A DNA stretch of 5,020 nucleotides, taken from assembly GCA_003567835.1 (NCBI GenBank), contig PWYO01000284.1, positions 1-5,020 of the forward strand. Reading direction: 5' to 3'. Every line of letters starts with the position of its first letter. Positions within the stretch are counted from its first letter, which is position 1. This DNA comes from Actinomycetota bacterium (GTDB lineage: Bacteria > Actinomycetota > Humimicrobiia > Humimicrobiales > Humimicrobiaceae). Below the pieces are notes generated by a model, which ran no database searches, had not been told where the DNA came from, and was given only the letters and a program-made list of their open reading frames with translations. The position numbers were made by a program, and so were the translations under genes. Shown piece by piece: positions 1-5,020 of this stretch.

Positions 1-1
1 C

Positions 2-1891
2 CAGAAAAAGGCTGAACTTGAATTGGCTCAAAAAAATGAACTCATTCATACCATCATTTGCAATATTCCTATTGGAATTGCAGCCCACACCATGGATACC
101 AAAAAACTGCTTTTTGCCAATGACAGCCTTAAAAAGATGTTTGGGTGCAAGAAAGCGGGGGATGTAGGCGAAGAAGAGATAAAAAAAATATTTTTTGCCC
201 CATTGCGGCAAAACCAGGCAAAAGGTGAAAATACGAAAAGAACATCAAAAAAAGTAAGCCAAAGAGATATTATTCATAAGGGAGAAAAAGGCGTCACAAC
301 CTTTATGCATTTGACGCATATATTTCTTTATGGCCAGAATACGGTTGTAACCACCGCTACAGACAATACCAAGATTGTGCAAGCCACCGATGAGGCAAAA
401 AGGCAAAGCCGCCTGTATGCCTTATTAAGCAATATCGACAAAGCAATTGTCCATAACCGCTTAAGCGACCAGCTGCTTTTGGATATCCCCATGATCCTGA
501 ATAAATACGGCCAATTTCATTTTTCGTGGGTAGGGCTCTATGATGAAATAGAAGATGTGTTTAAACCCATAGCCACTATGGGTATGGAAAATGTCTTGGA
601 AGAAAACGGCCAGCAAAGGTCATTTGTTTTAGGGCCGGGCATCAGAGAGGGAAAGCCCCTGATTGTCAATAACCTCCAGGCAGCAGACGAATATGTACCC
701 TGGAAGGAAGAAGCGGTGGGACAAGGTTTTTGCTCTTGTGGACTTTTCCCATTTTCCTTCAAAGGTAAATTATTGGGGTTAATTGCAGCCTACTCTACAG
801 ATGACTGTTCTTTTACGGCAAAGGAGATTGATTTGTTCAAAGAGGTGACCCATGATTTGTCTTTTGCCTTCCAATCCTATGAGGAGGCAAATTTGAGAGC
901 CCTGCTGCAGAAAGAGATGATCGGGAAAAATTATGAACTTCAAGCCCTCATAGAAGCTTCCCCTCTGGCGATTTTTGAATTGGACCAAGAAGGATGCGTG
1001 CAATCAATCTGGAATCAAGCAGCGGAAAAGATGTTCGGGTATAAAAAACAGGAGGTTGTTGGCAAAAAACTGCCCATCGTGCCCAAAGAAAAAATTGGGG
1101 AATTTAAAAAACTTGTTTCCCGGGTGCTGAAAGGGGAAAGCTTATCCAATATAGAATTGACCAGAAGGCGAAAAGATGGAAGTAGCATTAACATTATGCT
1201 GGCTACCGCACCTCTGTATGACCACCATAAAAATATCATTGGGGTGATGGCCATTATCTCTGATATAACCCAACAGAAGCGGATCATAAATAGGATTTCT
1301 GAAAACGAGCAGAATATAAAAAGGCTTTTTTACCAAACCATTGAGTCCATGTCTTTTATCGTGGAGACCAAAGACCCCTATACTTCAGGGCATCAAAAAA
1401 GGGTGGCTAAGCTGGCATCATCAATATCCAGGCAGATGGGTATGGATGACGGGCAGAGAAATATACTTGATTTGGCTTCAGTGATCCATGATATAGGAAA
1501 GATATACATCCCCCAGTCTATTTTAAGCAAACCGGGAAATTTGACTGAAATAGAGTTTTCTCTGATTAAACTGCATCCGGAAAGCAGTTATCAGATCCTA
1601 AAAAACATCGATTTCCCATGGCCTATTGCAGAGATTGTTTTACAGCACCATGAACGACTAGATGGTTCTGGATACCCGAAAGGCCTTCAAGACCAGGATA
1701 TTTTAATAGAAGCCAAGATTCTTGCCGTAGCAGATGTCATGGAAGCCATGAGTTCGCACCGGCCTTACCGGCCTGCTTCAGGTATAGAAAAAGCCCTGGA
1801 AGAGATAAGAAAGCATCGCGGAAAGCGCTATGAGCCGGCAGTGGTTGATGCCGCAGAGAAAGTGTTCAAAGAAAATAAATTTGTATTTTAG
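2..1891 (+). CDS. PAS-GAF-PAS-HD-GYP signalling protein, cyclic di-GMP phosphodiesterase type (5' end outside window)
   Basis: The reading frame is open to the left edge, so the gene starts upstream; the TTG at 23 is probably not the real start. Numbering visible residues from the codon at 2 (629 in all), I read a PAS domain at about 10-125, a GAF domain at 135-295, a second PAS at 308-422, and an HD-GYP domain at 440-625. The HD-GYP hallmarks are present: GHQKRV with H464, the HD pair at 496-497 followed by IGK, H525, the HHERLDGSGYP motif at 549-559, D578 and HRPYR at 586-590. Family knowledge: such domains bind two or three metals and hydrolyse cyclic di-GMP, lowering its level in the cytoplasm; PAS and GAF domains sense ligands, redox state or partners. 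No membrane segment is visible, but the missing N-terminus could hold one. All expected metal ligands of a two-metal site appear intact, so activity is likely. The next gene is in the same transcription unit. Confidence 0.93.
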   Translation, partial: QKKAELELAQKNELIHTIICNIPIGIAAHTMDTKKLLFANDSLKKMFGCKKAGDVGEEEIKKIFFAPLRQNQAKGENTKRTSKKVSQRDIIHKGEKGVTTFMHLTHIFLYGQNTVVTTATDNTKIVQATDEAKRQSRLYALLSNIDKAIVHNRLSDQLLLDIPMILNKYGQFHFSWVGLYDEIEDVFKPIATMGMENVLEENGQQRSFVLGPGIREGKPLIVNNLQAADEYVPWKEEAVGQGFCSCGLFPFSFKGKLLGLIAAYSTDDCSFTAKEIDLFKEVTHDLSFAFQSYEEANLRALLQKEMIGKNYELQALIEASPLAIFELDQEGCVQSIWNQAAEKMFGYKKQEVVGKKLPIVPKEKIGEFKKLVSRVLKGESLSNIELTRRRKDGSSINIMLATAPLYDHHKNIIGVMAIISDITQQKRIINRISENEQNIKRLFYQTIESMSFIVETKDPYTSGHQKRVAKLASSISRQMGMDDGQRNILDLASVIHDIGKIYIPQSILSKPGNLTEIEFSLIKLHPESSYQILKNIDFPWPIAEIVLQHHERLDGSGYPKGLQDQDILIEAKILAVADVMEAMSSHRPYRPASGIEKALEEIRKHRGKRYEPAVVDAAEKVFKENKFVF

Positions 1892-1895
1892 GAGG
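1891..1895 (+). promoter_or_regulatory. Ribosome binding site that decides the tautomerase start
   Basis: GGAGG begins on the last base of the HD-GYP stop codon. It is 5 bases from the ATG at 1901 but only 2 from the ATG at 1898, which favours 1901. The overlap with the stop suggests translational coupling. Confidence 0.8.
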
Positions 1896-1900
1896 AAATG

Positions 1901-2134
1901 ATGCCCCATGTGATTGTAAAGTTGTGGCCAGGGAAGACGGAGCAGCAGAAAATGCAACTCACCAATATGATTATAAATGATGTTATGGAAGCTGTGGAAT
2001 GTTCTGCAGATGCAATTTCTGTTGCCATAGAGGAAATACCCAGGGAGCAGTGGTTTGAACATGTTTATTATCCAGACATAGAGGGGAAAAAAGAGAATTT
2101 ATACAAAAAACCTGGTTACGGCCCTAAAAAGTAA
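1901..2134 (+). CDS. pptA: Small tautomerase of the 4-oxalocrotonate tautomerase superfamily, PptA-like
   Basis: This 77-residue protein starts Met-Pro-His and ends in KKPGY plus five residues. From memory that matches E. coli PptA (YdcE) in length, in the QQK segment near residue 15, in the SVAIEEI strand and in the KKPGY tail. Family knowledge: after removal of Met, the N-terminal proline is the catalytic base that moves protons in keto-enol tautomerisation of small unsaturated acids; the natural substrate of PptA is unknown. Two ATGs stand in tandem at 1898 and 1901. I chose 1901 because it gives better ribosome-binding-site spacing and because a Met-Met-Pro start would keep the proline from becoming residue 1. 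It lies 9 bases after the HD-GYP gene and is probably cotranscribed. No terminator is evident after it. The family is clear; the exact orthology to PptA is an inference. Confidence 0.85.
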   Translation: MPHVIVKLWPGKTEQQKMQLTNMIINDVMEAVECSADAISVAIEEIPREQWFEHVYYPDIEGKKENLYKKPGYGPKK

Positions 2135-2178
2135 CAAAGAATGGGTGTCTTCTTATGGCTGCATTAGGGTAAGGCTTC

Positions 2179-2378
2179 ATTTAGTCCGCTAAATATTGAT
2201 TGAATACATTCAGCTGAATGCAGTGATTTTTTAGAAATCACATCCTTTCATACAGATGAATGATTTACAATTAAAAGAAAGGCTCATTTAATCATTCAAT
2301 TTTAAGACACCTGGTTCATTGCGACCGGACACTAGGCGGTTATAAAAACGCCGAAAAGTTATTTAAGGAAATACTTTT
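2179..2378. repeat. Cluster of six short inverted repeats
   Basis: Six potential hairpins lie within 200 bases. They are ATTTAG/CTAAAT with a 4-base loop (2179-2194); the perfect 14-base palindrome CATTCAGCTGAATG (2207-2220); GTGATTT/AAATCAC with a 5-base loop (2223-2241); TGAATGATT/AATCATTCA with a 24-base loop (2257-2298); GGC-GTT/AAC-GCC with one bulged G (2335-2352); and a 10-pair stem AAAAGT-ATTT/AAAT-ACTTTT with one bulged T (2354-2378). None has a T-run right after it, so none is a good terminator. The cluster might be a structured RNA, a binding region, or chance in AT-rich DNA. Confidence 0.45.
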
Positions 2379-2544
2379 AGGTTCAATCCGAAGAATACTC
2401 TAAGGAATTGCTTTATGATTTTTTCAGTCGAGGATAAACAGTCTTGGAGTGATTATTGTAAAGTCCAATGATATTTTTGAGAAAAATATAATTGATAAAT
2501 ACAAGACAGAACATAATAACAGATGCGCCTTGCTCCAGGACTAA
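2275..2544 (+). pseudogene. Interrupted, coding-looking reading frame of unknown identity
   Basis: One frame reads as plausible protein for about 90 codons, broken only by TAA at 2401 and TGA at 2416. The first part includes GGYKNAEKLFKEILLGSI; after the stops it resumes with INSLGVIIVKSNDIFEKN and ends at TAA 2542. The mix of charged and hydrophobic residues looks like a soluble protein rather than random AT-rich translation. I do not recognise the family. There is no start codon with a ribosome binding site, so if it was ever a gene it is dead. It overlaps the inverted-repeat cluster, and the two readings compete. Confidence 0.25.
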
Positions 2545-2860
2545 TGCGAAAAATATGAGAATATCTGTTGTTAAAAGTGAAAAACTGAGATAAAAGGTCT
2601 GGAACACAATGCAGCCTTGGATATAGGATAAGCATCAAACACAAACTTACAGACATGAAAATTATACAATAAATAATTTAGATTTCGACCTCTTGCATGG
2701 TTATCCTGCTAGCGCCGTTCATTTTCTTACTATGCAACGTATAAGCATATTTTACCTATTTGATATTCTGCAGTTTCCACTTTAAAAAAACCACTGTTCC
2801 TCAATTGAACTGGGAAAGTTTGGCAGGGTATTGGTTCTTTTTATGAAATTTGTTGTATTT

Positions 2861-2869
2861 TGGTATAAT
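2861..2869 (+). promoter_or_regulatory. Extended -10 promoter of the SorC-type regulator
   Basis: TGG followed by a perfect TATAAT (2864-2869) forms an extended -10 element. No good -35 hexamer sits 16-18 bases upstream, which is common for extended -10 promoters. Transcription would begin near 2876, giving a leader of about 100 bases before the ATG at 2979. Confidence 0.55.
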
Positions 2870-2878
2870 AATTTATAC
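2863..2878. promoter_or_regulatory. Palindrome over the -10 element, candidate operator
   Basis: GTATAA and TTATAC form perfect 6-base arms around TAAT. The palindrome covers the -10 hexamer and the likely start point, so a protein bound here would block RNA polymerase. Self-regulation by the adjacent regulator is an inference. Confidence 0.35.
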
Positions 2879-2944
2879 TATTTCTCCAACATAATAGGCA
2901 AAAAAATAAATGAATTTTTTTTGCAAATTTATGAAAACTATTTC

Positions 2945-2962
2945 AAAATTAACATTAATTTT
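2945..2962. promoter_or_regulatory. 18-base AT-only palindrome before the regulator gene
   Basis: AAAATTAA and TTAATTTT are perfect 8-base arms separated by CA. It ends 16 bases before the ATG at 2979 and lies in the transcribed leader. It could be a second operator or a weak hairpin that masks the start; its low GC makes chance a real alternative. Confidence 0.35.
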
Positions 2963-2978
2963 AGAATCGTGTACATAA

Positions 2979-3923
2979 ATGATTGAAGAAAGAATTATTG
3001 CCAAAGTTGCAGAGCTCTTCTATATAAAGGGGATGCGTCAATATGAGATTGCCAAAAAATTTAATTTTTCTGCTGCAAAATTATCAAGGATAATCAGGTA
3101 TGCGAGAAAAAGCGGCATTATAGAATTTAGGATCAAAAAATTTGATAATCGCATTTTTGAATTGGAAGGTGAGCTTGAGGAAAAATATGGTATCCAAGAA
3201 GTGATCGCTTATTACAATTCTGATATGGAGGATTATGATGAAGATTTTTTATTCCAGCAAGTAGGTATTCTGGCATCGGGTTATTTAAAAAGGGTGCTCA
3301 GGGATGATATTAATATCGCACTGGCATGGGGTAAAACTCTTTATAATTTTGTTAAGAATGTCAAAGTTGAAAAAAAATTTAAAACGAAAATTTTTTCCAC
3401 ATTAGGTGGTGCTAATCTTATAACTCCTGAATATCAGAATAATTATCTGGTGCACAGCTTAAGTGAAAGAATAGGCGGATCAGCTTATTTGATGTATCTC
3501 CCAATTGTAGCCACCAACCCCGTAGATAATTTGATAGAAATGAATAACAATATTCAAAATTTTATTGGTTCCACGTCAAAGATCGATTATTATTTCCATG
3601 GTATTGGGGTTGTATCAGAAAGAGCAAAACTTTACCCCCATCATGGTTTCGACCAGGAATTTATCAATAAACTCAAAAGAAAAAAAATAGTAGGTGAAAT
3701 AGGTTTTAATTTTTTCGATGTAGATGGTAATTTTATAGAATCAGGAATAGAAGACAGATCCATCAGGTTAAGTGCTAGCCAGATAAAAAAAATGAAGATG
3801 AAAATTGCTATAGCATGCGGTAAAGATAAAGTTATTCCTCTTAAGGGTTATTTAAAAACAGGTCTCTGCGATGTTCTTATTACTGATTCTAAGACTGTTC
3901 GTTCCCTATTGTGTAAAGCATAA
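2979..3923 (+). CDS. SorC-family sugar-binding transcriptional regulator
   Basis: The 314-residue product has the length and layout of the SorC family. A helix-turn-helix DNA-binding part lies at about 6-50 (with MRQYEIAKKFNFSAAKLSRI), followed by a sugar-phosphate-binding domain at about 55-312. Signatures seen are AWGKT at 116-120, FHGIGVVS near 206-213, GEIGFNFFDVDG at 239-250, and the C-terminal IAIACGKDK...GLCDVLITDS segment. Family knowledge: these proteins bind a phosphorylated sugar or related metabolite and act as repressors or activators of nearby catabolic or transport genes. An in-frame TAA at 2976-2978 abuts the ATG, so no upstream start is possible, and the next Met (residue 19) would cut the helix-turn-helix. 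No Shine-Dalgarno sequence precedes the ATG, which suggests weak translation. The gene is clearly more AT-rich than the HD-GYP gene. Genes to its right are the likely targets. The ligand cannot be told from sequence. Confidence 0.92.
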   Translation: MIEERIIAKVAELFYIKGMRQYEIAKKFNFSAAKLSRIIRYARKSGIIEFRIKKFDNRIFELEGELEEKYGIQEVIAYYNSDMEDYDEDFLFQQVGILASGYLKRVLRDDINIALAWGKTLYNFVKNVKVEKKFKTKIFSTLGGANLITPEYQNNYLVHSLSERIGGSAYLMYLPIVATNPVDNLIEMNNNIQNFIGSTSKIDYYFHGIGVVSERAKLYPHHGFDQEFINKLKRKKIVGEIGFNFFDVDGNFIESGIEDRSIRLSASQIKKMKMKIAIACGKDKVIPLKGYLKTGLCDVLITDSKTVRSLLCKA

Positions 3924-3952
3924 ATCAAATTTTTGCGTTGAACATAAGATAG

Positions 3953-4243
3953 GCAGGGCAACAAAGTAGGGATATTGGTTGTGATGATAAAGATAAGCAA
4001 GGCAGTCTGAATTTTTTAAGGCCAAAAAAATATATATTTCCCTTGGTCCTGCTAACCAAAAATTACGTAAACAATGTGGGTAACCTTATTTTGGTTTCTC
4101 CTGTTGGGCATTTAATAACAGCAGTTCTATTATATATTTATCAGCTAGGCTTTCTAACTAGATTTTTCAGAATGGAACAATTATTGCTGCTGTTAATTGT
4201 AATTGTAGCAATAAGTGGCATTTTGCAACTATACAATGATTGA
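3953..4243 (+). pseudogene. Probable C-terminal remnant of a TAXI-type TRAP transporter permease
   Basis: The frame is open from 3953 to the TGA at 4241-4243 (96 residues) and has no credible start; the TTG at 4043 lacks a ribosome binding site. The product has a short polar front, then KKYIFPLVLL, then two strongly hydrophobic stretches around HLITAVLLYIYQLGFL and EQLLLLLIVIVAISGIL. From memory this order fits the end of fused 4TM/12TM TRAP permeases of the TAXI type, which read roughly KYIIPF..., then a helix ending in LQGY, then ERILLL with a final helix. A whole permease has more than 600 residues, so most of the gene would be missing, with the break close behind the regulator's stop codon. 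The alternative is a small two-helix membrane protein. The family match is an unaided recollection and needs a profile search. Confidence 0.4.
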
Positions 4244-4380
4244 ACTGCGATAAACAAAGAACCAGCAGGATCTTTTATATTGCTTAATATGCAGACTGAA
4301 AATCATAGGCTTTCGCATTCATTTGAAGAAGGCAATAATAGACATATGAAGTTTGAAGAGATCAGATGATAGGGTTATTA

Positions 4381-4402
4381 AAAATTGGCCATTTTCAATT
4401 TT
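4381..4402. repeat. AT-rich inverted repeat
   Basis: AAAATTG and CAATTTT form perfect 7-base arms around an 8-base loop, 39 bases before the promoter-like sequence at 4442. It could be a regulator site or a weak hairpin. There is no T-run typical of a terminator. Confidence 0.3.
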
Positions 4403-4441
4403 AAGCTTTTCAACTTTTAACAACAGATCATTAAGACAAAC

Positions 4442-4470
4442 TTGACAATTTTTATTTTACATCCTATATT
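4442..4470 (+). promoter_or_regulatory. Strong sigma-A-type promoter candidate
   Basis: A perfect TTGACA (4442-4447) is followed after exactly 17 bases by TATATT (4465-4470), one base off consensus. The predicted start is near 4477. The first plausible gene downstream would be the small frame beginning with GTG at 4502, and transcription could continue to the gene at 4993. Confidence 0.6.
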
Positions 4471-4501
4471 AGTCTATACGATAAGGAAGAAATATAATCA
4501 T

Positions 4502-4642
4502 GTGAAAGAAATTTCGTTTTATATGCAATTCAAATTGTCCCTTTCGGTTGCTGCAATGTCTAAAGAACAAAAAGATACGTACTTAGCCGCTAATTGTGCT
4601 TATAAAATCATCCAATTTGATTTTGACCACCCAAAGGAGTAA
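4502..4642 (+). CDS. Small hypothetical protein, 46 residues
   Basis: I do not recognise this protein. The GTG at 4502 follows an AAGGAAG ribosome binding site (4483-4489) by 12 bases and lies 25 bases after the predicted transcription start. The frame is open further upstream, but that part overlaps the promoter, so GTG is the better start. The product has a slightly hydrophobic first half (around FKLSLSVAAM) and a polar second half ending FDFDHPKE. There is no clear signal peptide or membrane helix. Its last codons contain AAAGGAG, which may serve the next frame. It could equally be a fragment of a decayed gene. Confidence 0.3.
   Translation: MKEISFYMQFKLSLSVAAMSKEQKDTYLAANCAYKIIQFDFDHPKE
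4633..4639 (+). promoter_or_regulatory. Possible ribosome binding site for the frame at 4654
   Basis: AAAGGAG is a good Shine-Dalgarno match inside the end of the preceding small frame. Its spacing of 14 bases to the ATG at 4654 is longer than usual, which weakens the case. Confidence 0.3.
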
Positions 4643-4653
4643 TAGGCAATCTT

Positions 4654-4881
4654 ATGACAGCTATAAAAATATCTGATTATTTTAGTTTTCAGCAAGGAAT
4701 GTATATGCTTCAGAAAGTAACTATGGGCAGGATAGTAGGGAGACTATCATTTTTTCAGATAGGACATCTTCATCCCCTAAAGTTAGTAGAAAATCTTGTT
4801 TCTGGTACCGTCTTTAACCTGTTTTATTTTTTGAGAAACGGGTCCAATAAATATAACTACAGCCCATTTCGATATGAATGA
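4654..4881 (+). CDS. Doubtful hypothetical protein, 75 residues
   Basis: The product is rich in Phe, Leu and Tyr and matches no family I know. Support comes from an AAAGGAG 14 bases upstream and an 8-base overlap with the next small frame (ATGAATGA, 4874-4881). Against it, a terminator-like hairpin with six Ts lies inside it, and other frames here also read as plausible protein: the third frame over 4686-4790, and the 4874 frame extended back to 4835. A frameshifted remnant of one older gene covering 4654-4996 is a serious alternative. Confidence 0.2.
   Translation: MTAIKISDYFSFQQGMYMLQKVTMGRIVGRLSFFQIGHLHPLKLVENLVSGTVFNLFYFLRNGSNKYNYSPFRYE
4731..4755 (+). terminator. Weak intrinsic-terminator-like hairpin
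   Basis: GATAGT (4731-4736) and ACTATC (4743-4748) form a perfect 6-base stem around AGGGAG, followed by A and six Ts. The stem has only two G-C pairs. The left arm can instead pair with ACTAT at 4720-4724, so the two hairpins exclude each other, as in attenuators. Confidence 0.35.
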
Positions 4882-4935
4882 AAAAACTACCCACACCTTT
4901 GCTGGAAAATTTTTAGATTTAAGCCGGGTACCAGA
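4801..4935. repeat. Nine-base inverted repeat enclosing about 117 bases
   Basis: TCTGGTACC (4801-4809) is the exact reverse complement of GGTACCAGA (4927-4935). Between them lies a smaller stem, ACCTGTTT/AAACGGGT (4817-4843), with one wobble pair as RNA. As a paired-site operator or RNA domain it is only suggestive, since one such match by chance is not surprising here. Confidence 0.2.
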
Positions 4936-4996
4936 GGTTCTAACACGTACAAATTTTCTAATTGATATAATAAAAAATAAGAAAGGTGAGAAATGA
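4874..4996 (+). CDS. Small hypothetical protein, 40 residues, overlapping the next gene by ATGA
   Basis: The frame starts at the ATG at 4874 and ends in TGA at 4994-4996, overlapping the next start codon as ATGA (4993-4996), a common sign of translational coupling. The residues (for example FAGKFLDLSRVPEVLTRTNF) look like real protein with a balanced composition. I do not recognise the family. No ribosome binding site precedes the ATG, and the frame stays open back to 4835, so this may be the surviving C-terminal end of a longer frameshifted gene rather than an independent small gene. The -10 element at 4963 lies inside it. Confidence 0.4.
   Translation: MNEKTTHTFAGKFLDLSRVPEVLTRTNFLIDIIKNKKGEK
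4963..4971 (+). promoter_or_regulatory. Extended -10 element before the gene at 4993
   Basis: TGA followed by a perfect TATAAT (4966-4971). No good -35 is seen. The leader would be only about 15 bases, enough to hold the ribosome binding site. It would let the last gene be transcribed separately from the promoter at 4442. Confidence 0.4.
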
Positions 4997-5020
4997 AACT
5001 TACAAAAGAAGAAAGAGTTA
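4993..5020 (+). CDS. Start of a gene that runs off the right edge
   Basis: AAAGGTGAG (4982-4990) sits 2 bases before the ATG at 4993 as a ribosome binding site. Its GG core is 7 bases from the ATG. Nine residues are visible: MKLTKEERV. That opening resembles uroporphyrinogen-decarboxylase-family methyltransferases, which often start with a short TxxERV motif, but nine residues cannot settle the family. It is probably the first intact structural gene of the unit controlled by the SorC-type regulator. Confidence 0.65.

Larger units (their letters stand above)
2135..2978. other. Long region without an intact gene
   Basis: These 844 bases separate the tautomerase from the SorC-type regulator. 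I see no complete gene on either strand. The left part holds a run of short inverted repeats and an interrupted reading frame; the right end holds the regulator's promoter and two palindromes. Between about 2545 and 2850 I see nothing I can name, only AT-rich sequence with short open frames. Confidence 0.6.
3924..4992. other. Eroded-looking region between the regulator and the next gene
   Basis: These 1,069 bases hold no full-length recognisable gene. They contain a probable transporter remnant, a strong promoter-like sequence, three small open frames and several hairpins. Between 4244 and 4441 I see only a 41-codon open frame (4244-4369) continuing in the transporter remnant's phase after its stop, and an AT-rich inverted repeat. 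No convincing terminator follows the regulator's stop codon at 3923. Confidence 0.5.

Noticed and set aside
538..1336. Minus-strand open frames inside the HD-GYP gene
   Set aside because: They are antisense shadows of a clearly coding frame with intact domains.
2380..2390. GGTTCAATCC resembling a tRNA T-arm
   Set aside because: It is one base short of the T-loop consensus and no acceptor, D or anticodon stems can be formed around it.
2413..2656. Two overlapping minus-strand open frames of 64 and 67 codons
   Set aside because: They overlap each other in different frames, lack ribosome binding sites and read as hydrophobic translation of AT-rich DNA.
2678..2722. Minus-strand 14-codon frame with ITMQEVE, like the start of some transposases
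   Set aside because: It stops after 14 residues and nothing transposase-like follows on the minus strand; too short to support.
2135..2978. A cyclic di-GMP riboswitch, considered because of the HD-GYP gene nearby
   Set aside because: None of the conserved GEMM sequence blocks were found in the region.
4043..4045. TTG as the start of a 66-residue membrane protein
   Set aside because: No ribosome binding site, and the same frame runs open upstream to 3953 with sequence that fits the transporter remnant.
4442..4444. TTG as the start of a 66-residue protein
   Set aside because: It is the first codon-sized part of a perfect TTGACA -35 box; the GTG at 4502 has a better ribosome binding site.
4801..4812. 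TGGTACCG, which resembles the core of a T-box riboswitch
   Set aside because: The preceding AGGG of the T-box is absent, no specifier stem or AGTA/GAAC elements were seen upstream, and no antiterminator/terminator pair uses it.
1..5020. CRISPR array or complete insertion sequence
   Set aside because: No regularly spaced direct repeats and no transposase with flanking terminal repeats were seen.

Overview
The window looks like a piece of a low-GC, Gram-positive-type chromosome, most likely an anaerobic Firmicute of the clostridial group. The grounds are AT-rich DNA, purine-rich GGAGG ribosome binding sites, sigma-A-like promoters with extended -10 elements, and the gene families present. This placement is an inference from style; no marker gene is present.

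Layout. (1) Positions 2-2134 hold a two-gene transcription unit on the + strand. It starts with a PAS-GAF-PAS-HD-GYP signalling protein, cut off at the left edge, of a type that breaks down cyclic di-GMP. A small PptA-like tautomerase follows, whose ribosome binding site overlaps the stop codon of the first gene. (2) Positions 2135-2978 carry no convincing gene. They hold a cluster of short inverted repeats (2179-2378), a broken reading frame that looks partly coding (2275-2544), and the promoter region of the next gene, which has two palindromes that could be operators. (3) Positions 2979-3923 encode a complete SorC-family sugar-sensing transcriptional regulator. (4) Positions 3924-4992 look like eroded or rearranged DNA. 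A 97-codon open frame (3953-4243) resembles the last membrane segments of a TAXI-type TRAP transporter permease that has lost its front end. Next come a strong promoter-like sequence (4442-4470) and a chain of small open frames (4502-4642, 4654-4881, 4874-4996). The last of these overlaps the start of the next gene by ATGA. A terminator-like hairpin lies inside the chain. (5) At 4993 a new gene begins with a good ribosome binding site and its own -10 element, and runs off the right edge.

How the parts may work together. The HD-GYP protein would sense a small molecule or redox cue and lower cyclic di-GMP; no functional link to the tautomerase can be seen. The SorC-type regulator probably controls itself and the genes to its right, which could have been an uptake and catabolic operon. 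The remains between it and the gene at 4993 suggest that this operon was shortened by deletion and frameshifts.

There is no clear sign of a large undescribed system. The most interesting parts are the decayed region right of the regulator, the chain of small overlapping frames with its possible attenuator, and the hairpin-rich stretch at 2179-2378. No tRNA, rRNA, CRISPR array or complete mobile element was recognised.
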